From Ornithomonoglobus_A sp045537455 (GTDB lineage: Bacteria > Bacillota > Clostridia > UBA1381), in NCBI GenBank assembly GCA_045537455.1, contig JAZSPM010000013.1:1-22824 (forward strand): a DNA stretch of 22,824 nt, given 5' to 3'. The notes beneath the pieces are model-generated. The model had not been told where the DNA came from. It worked only from the letters and a program-made list of their open reading frames with translations, and searched no databases. The translations under genes and the position numbers were made by a program. Positions within the stretch are counted from its first letter, which is position 1; the number at the start of each line of letters is the position of its first letter. This document shows, one piece after another, positions 22,569-22,824 of this stretch.

Positions 22569-22824
22569 TTACTTCTTTATCCACTTCGCAACCCTATACA
22601 CCACAACGCAGGTCCAGAGCTTCATATGATTCAAGCCAAGATCTCCATTTGAGTTTGTGCCGGTGATGATTCCGTTATCAACACACCACTGTACCGCTTC
22701 CCTTGCCCATGCCGGCATATTCGAGTCTATGTAGTTGTAGATAAAATCACCGCCGATTGCTTCCTTTAGTCTTTGATTCTCTGCTCTGATTTCCGCAATT
22801 TCCTGCTTTAATTCCTCATACTGA
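22569..22824 (-). CDS. Phage-style protein: coiled coil plus SLH-like module, 5' end beyond the right edge
   Basis: The minus strand is open from the right edge to a TAA at 22569-22571, giving the last 84 residues. About the first 22 (YEELKQEIAEIRAENQRLKE) form a charged heptad-type coiled coil. Next comes an SLH-like segment, MPAWAREAVQWCVDNGIITG, then LGLNHMKLW and a basic C-terminus AKWIKK. Small proteins of this build are frequent at the end of the lysis module of clostridial prophages, beside the endolysin, where 'MPAWA...V..CVD.GII.G' is a common phrase; this is family knowledge from memory. Its bases look richer in G+C than the adjacent genes. It could also be a chromosomal surface protein; the start and any domain upstream are outside the window. 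Confidence 0.65.
   Translation of the reverse strand, partial: QYEELKQEIAEIRAENQRLKEAIGGDFIYNYIDSNMPAWAREAVQWCVDNGIITGTNSNGDLGLNHMKLWTCVVVYRVAKWIKK

Noticed and set aside
1..22824. CRISPR arrays, insertion sequences, rRNA genes, toxin-antitoxin or defence genes.
   Set aside because: No regularly spaced repeats, transposase motifs, terminal inverted repeats or rRNA-like stretches were seen; every long coding frame is explained by a recognised or described protein.

Overview
The window reads as a low-G+C, endospore-forming Firmicute, most likely an anaerobic clostridial or gut-type bacterium. The evidence is the spoIIGA-sigE-sigG sporulation cluster with Spo0A boxes, a LonB-type ATPase, a single-chain pyruvate:ferredoxin oxidoreductase (anaerobic pyruvate metabolism), an FMN-riboswitch riboflavin operon, SLH-domain surface proteins and strong AGGAGG ribosome binding sites. 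The species cannot be named from the sequence alone.

Layout. (1) 1-6086, minus strand: a near-consensus promoter and FMN riboswitch/terminator drive ribD-ribE-ribBA-ribH. With only 19 bases of gap and no visible terminator, the unit runs on into a secreted stalk-domain/propeller-like protein, a secreted polysaccharide deacetylase and the 5' end of a YmdB-family phosphodiesterase. (2) 6141-8549, plus strand: three Spo0A boxes and a wide-spaced promoter precede spoIIGA-sigE, followed by sigG. The sigE-sigG gap can fold so that the sigG ribosome binding site is covered only in read-through RNA. (3) 8551-8708: a bidirectional terminator and tRNA-Gln(CUG) on the minus strand with its own promoter. 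(4) 8852-12522, plus: PFOR with promoter and bidirectional terminator. (5) 12540-18204, minus: a six-gene carbohydrate-acid operon (enolase-superfamily dehydratase, UxuA-type mannonate dehydratase, small cupin, SDR, RraA-type aldolase-like protein, cytoplasmic GH10), facing a divergently transcribed AraC-family regulator (18328-19197). (6) 19216-22390, minus: an SLH-anchored phosphodiester-glycosidase-family protein and a LonB-like AAA+ ATPase that lacks the Lon protease domain and has a sigma-F-like promoter. (7) 22435-22824: a terminator, a tandem 11-base repeat and the 3' end of a phage-style coiled-coil/SLH-like gene that runs off the right edge.

How the genes work together. Region 2 is the classical mother-cell/forespore sigma cascade. 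The LonB-like gene would join it if its sigma-F-like promoter is real. Region 5 looks like an AraC-controlled intracellular route: a glycosidase frees sugars, an SDR and two dehydratases convert an aldonic/uronic acid to a 2-keto-3-deoxy acid, and an RraA-type lyase could split it. No transporter, KDG kinase or KdgA-type aldolase is present in the window. The most interesting regulatory signals are the FMN terminator whose 3' arm doubles as the ribD Shine-Dalgarno, the predicted translational lock on sigG, and the overlapping divergent promoters of the AraC locus.
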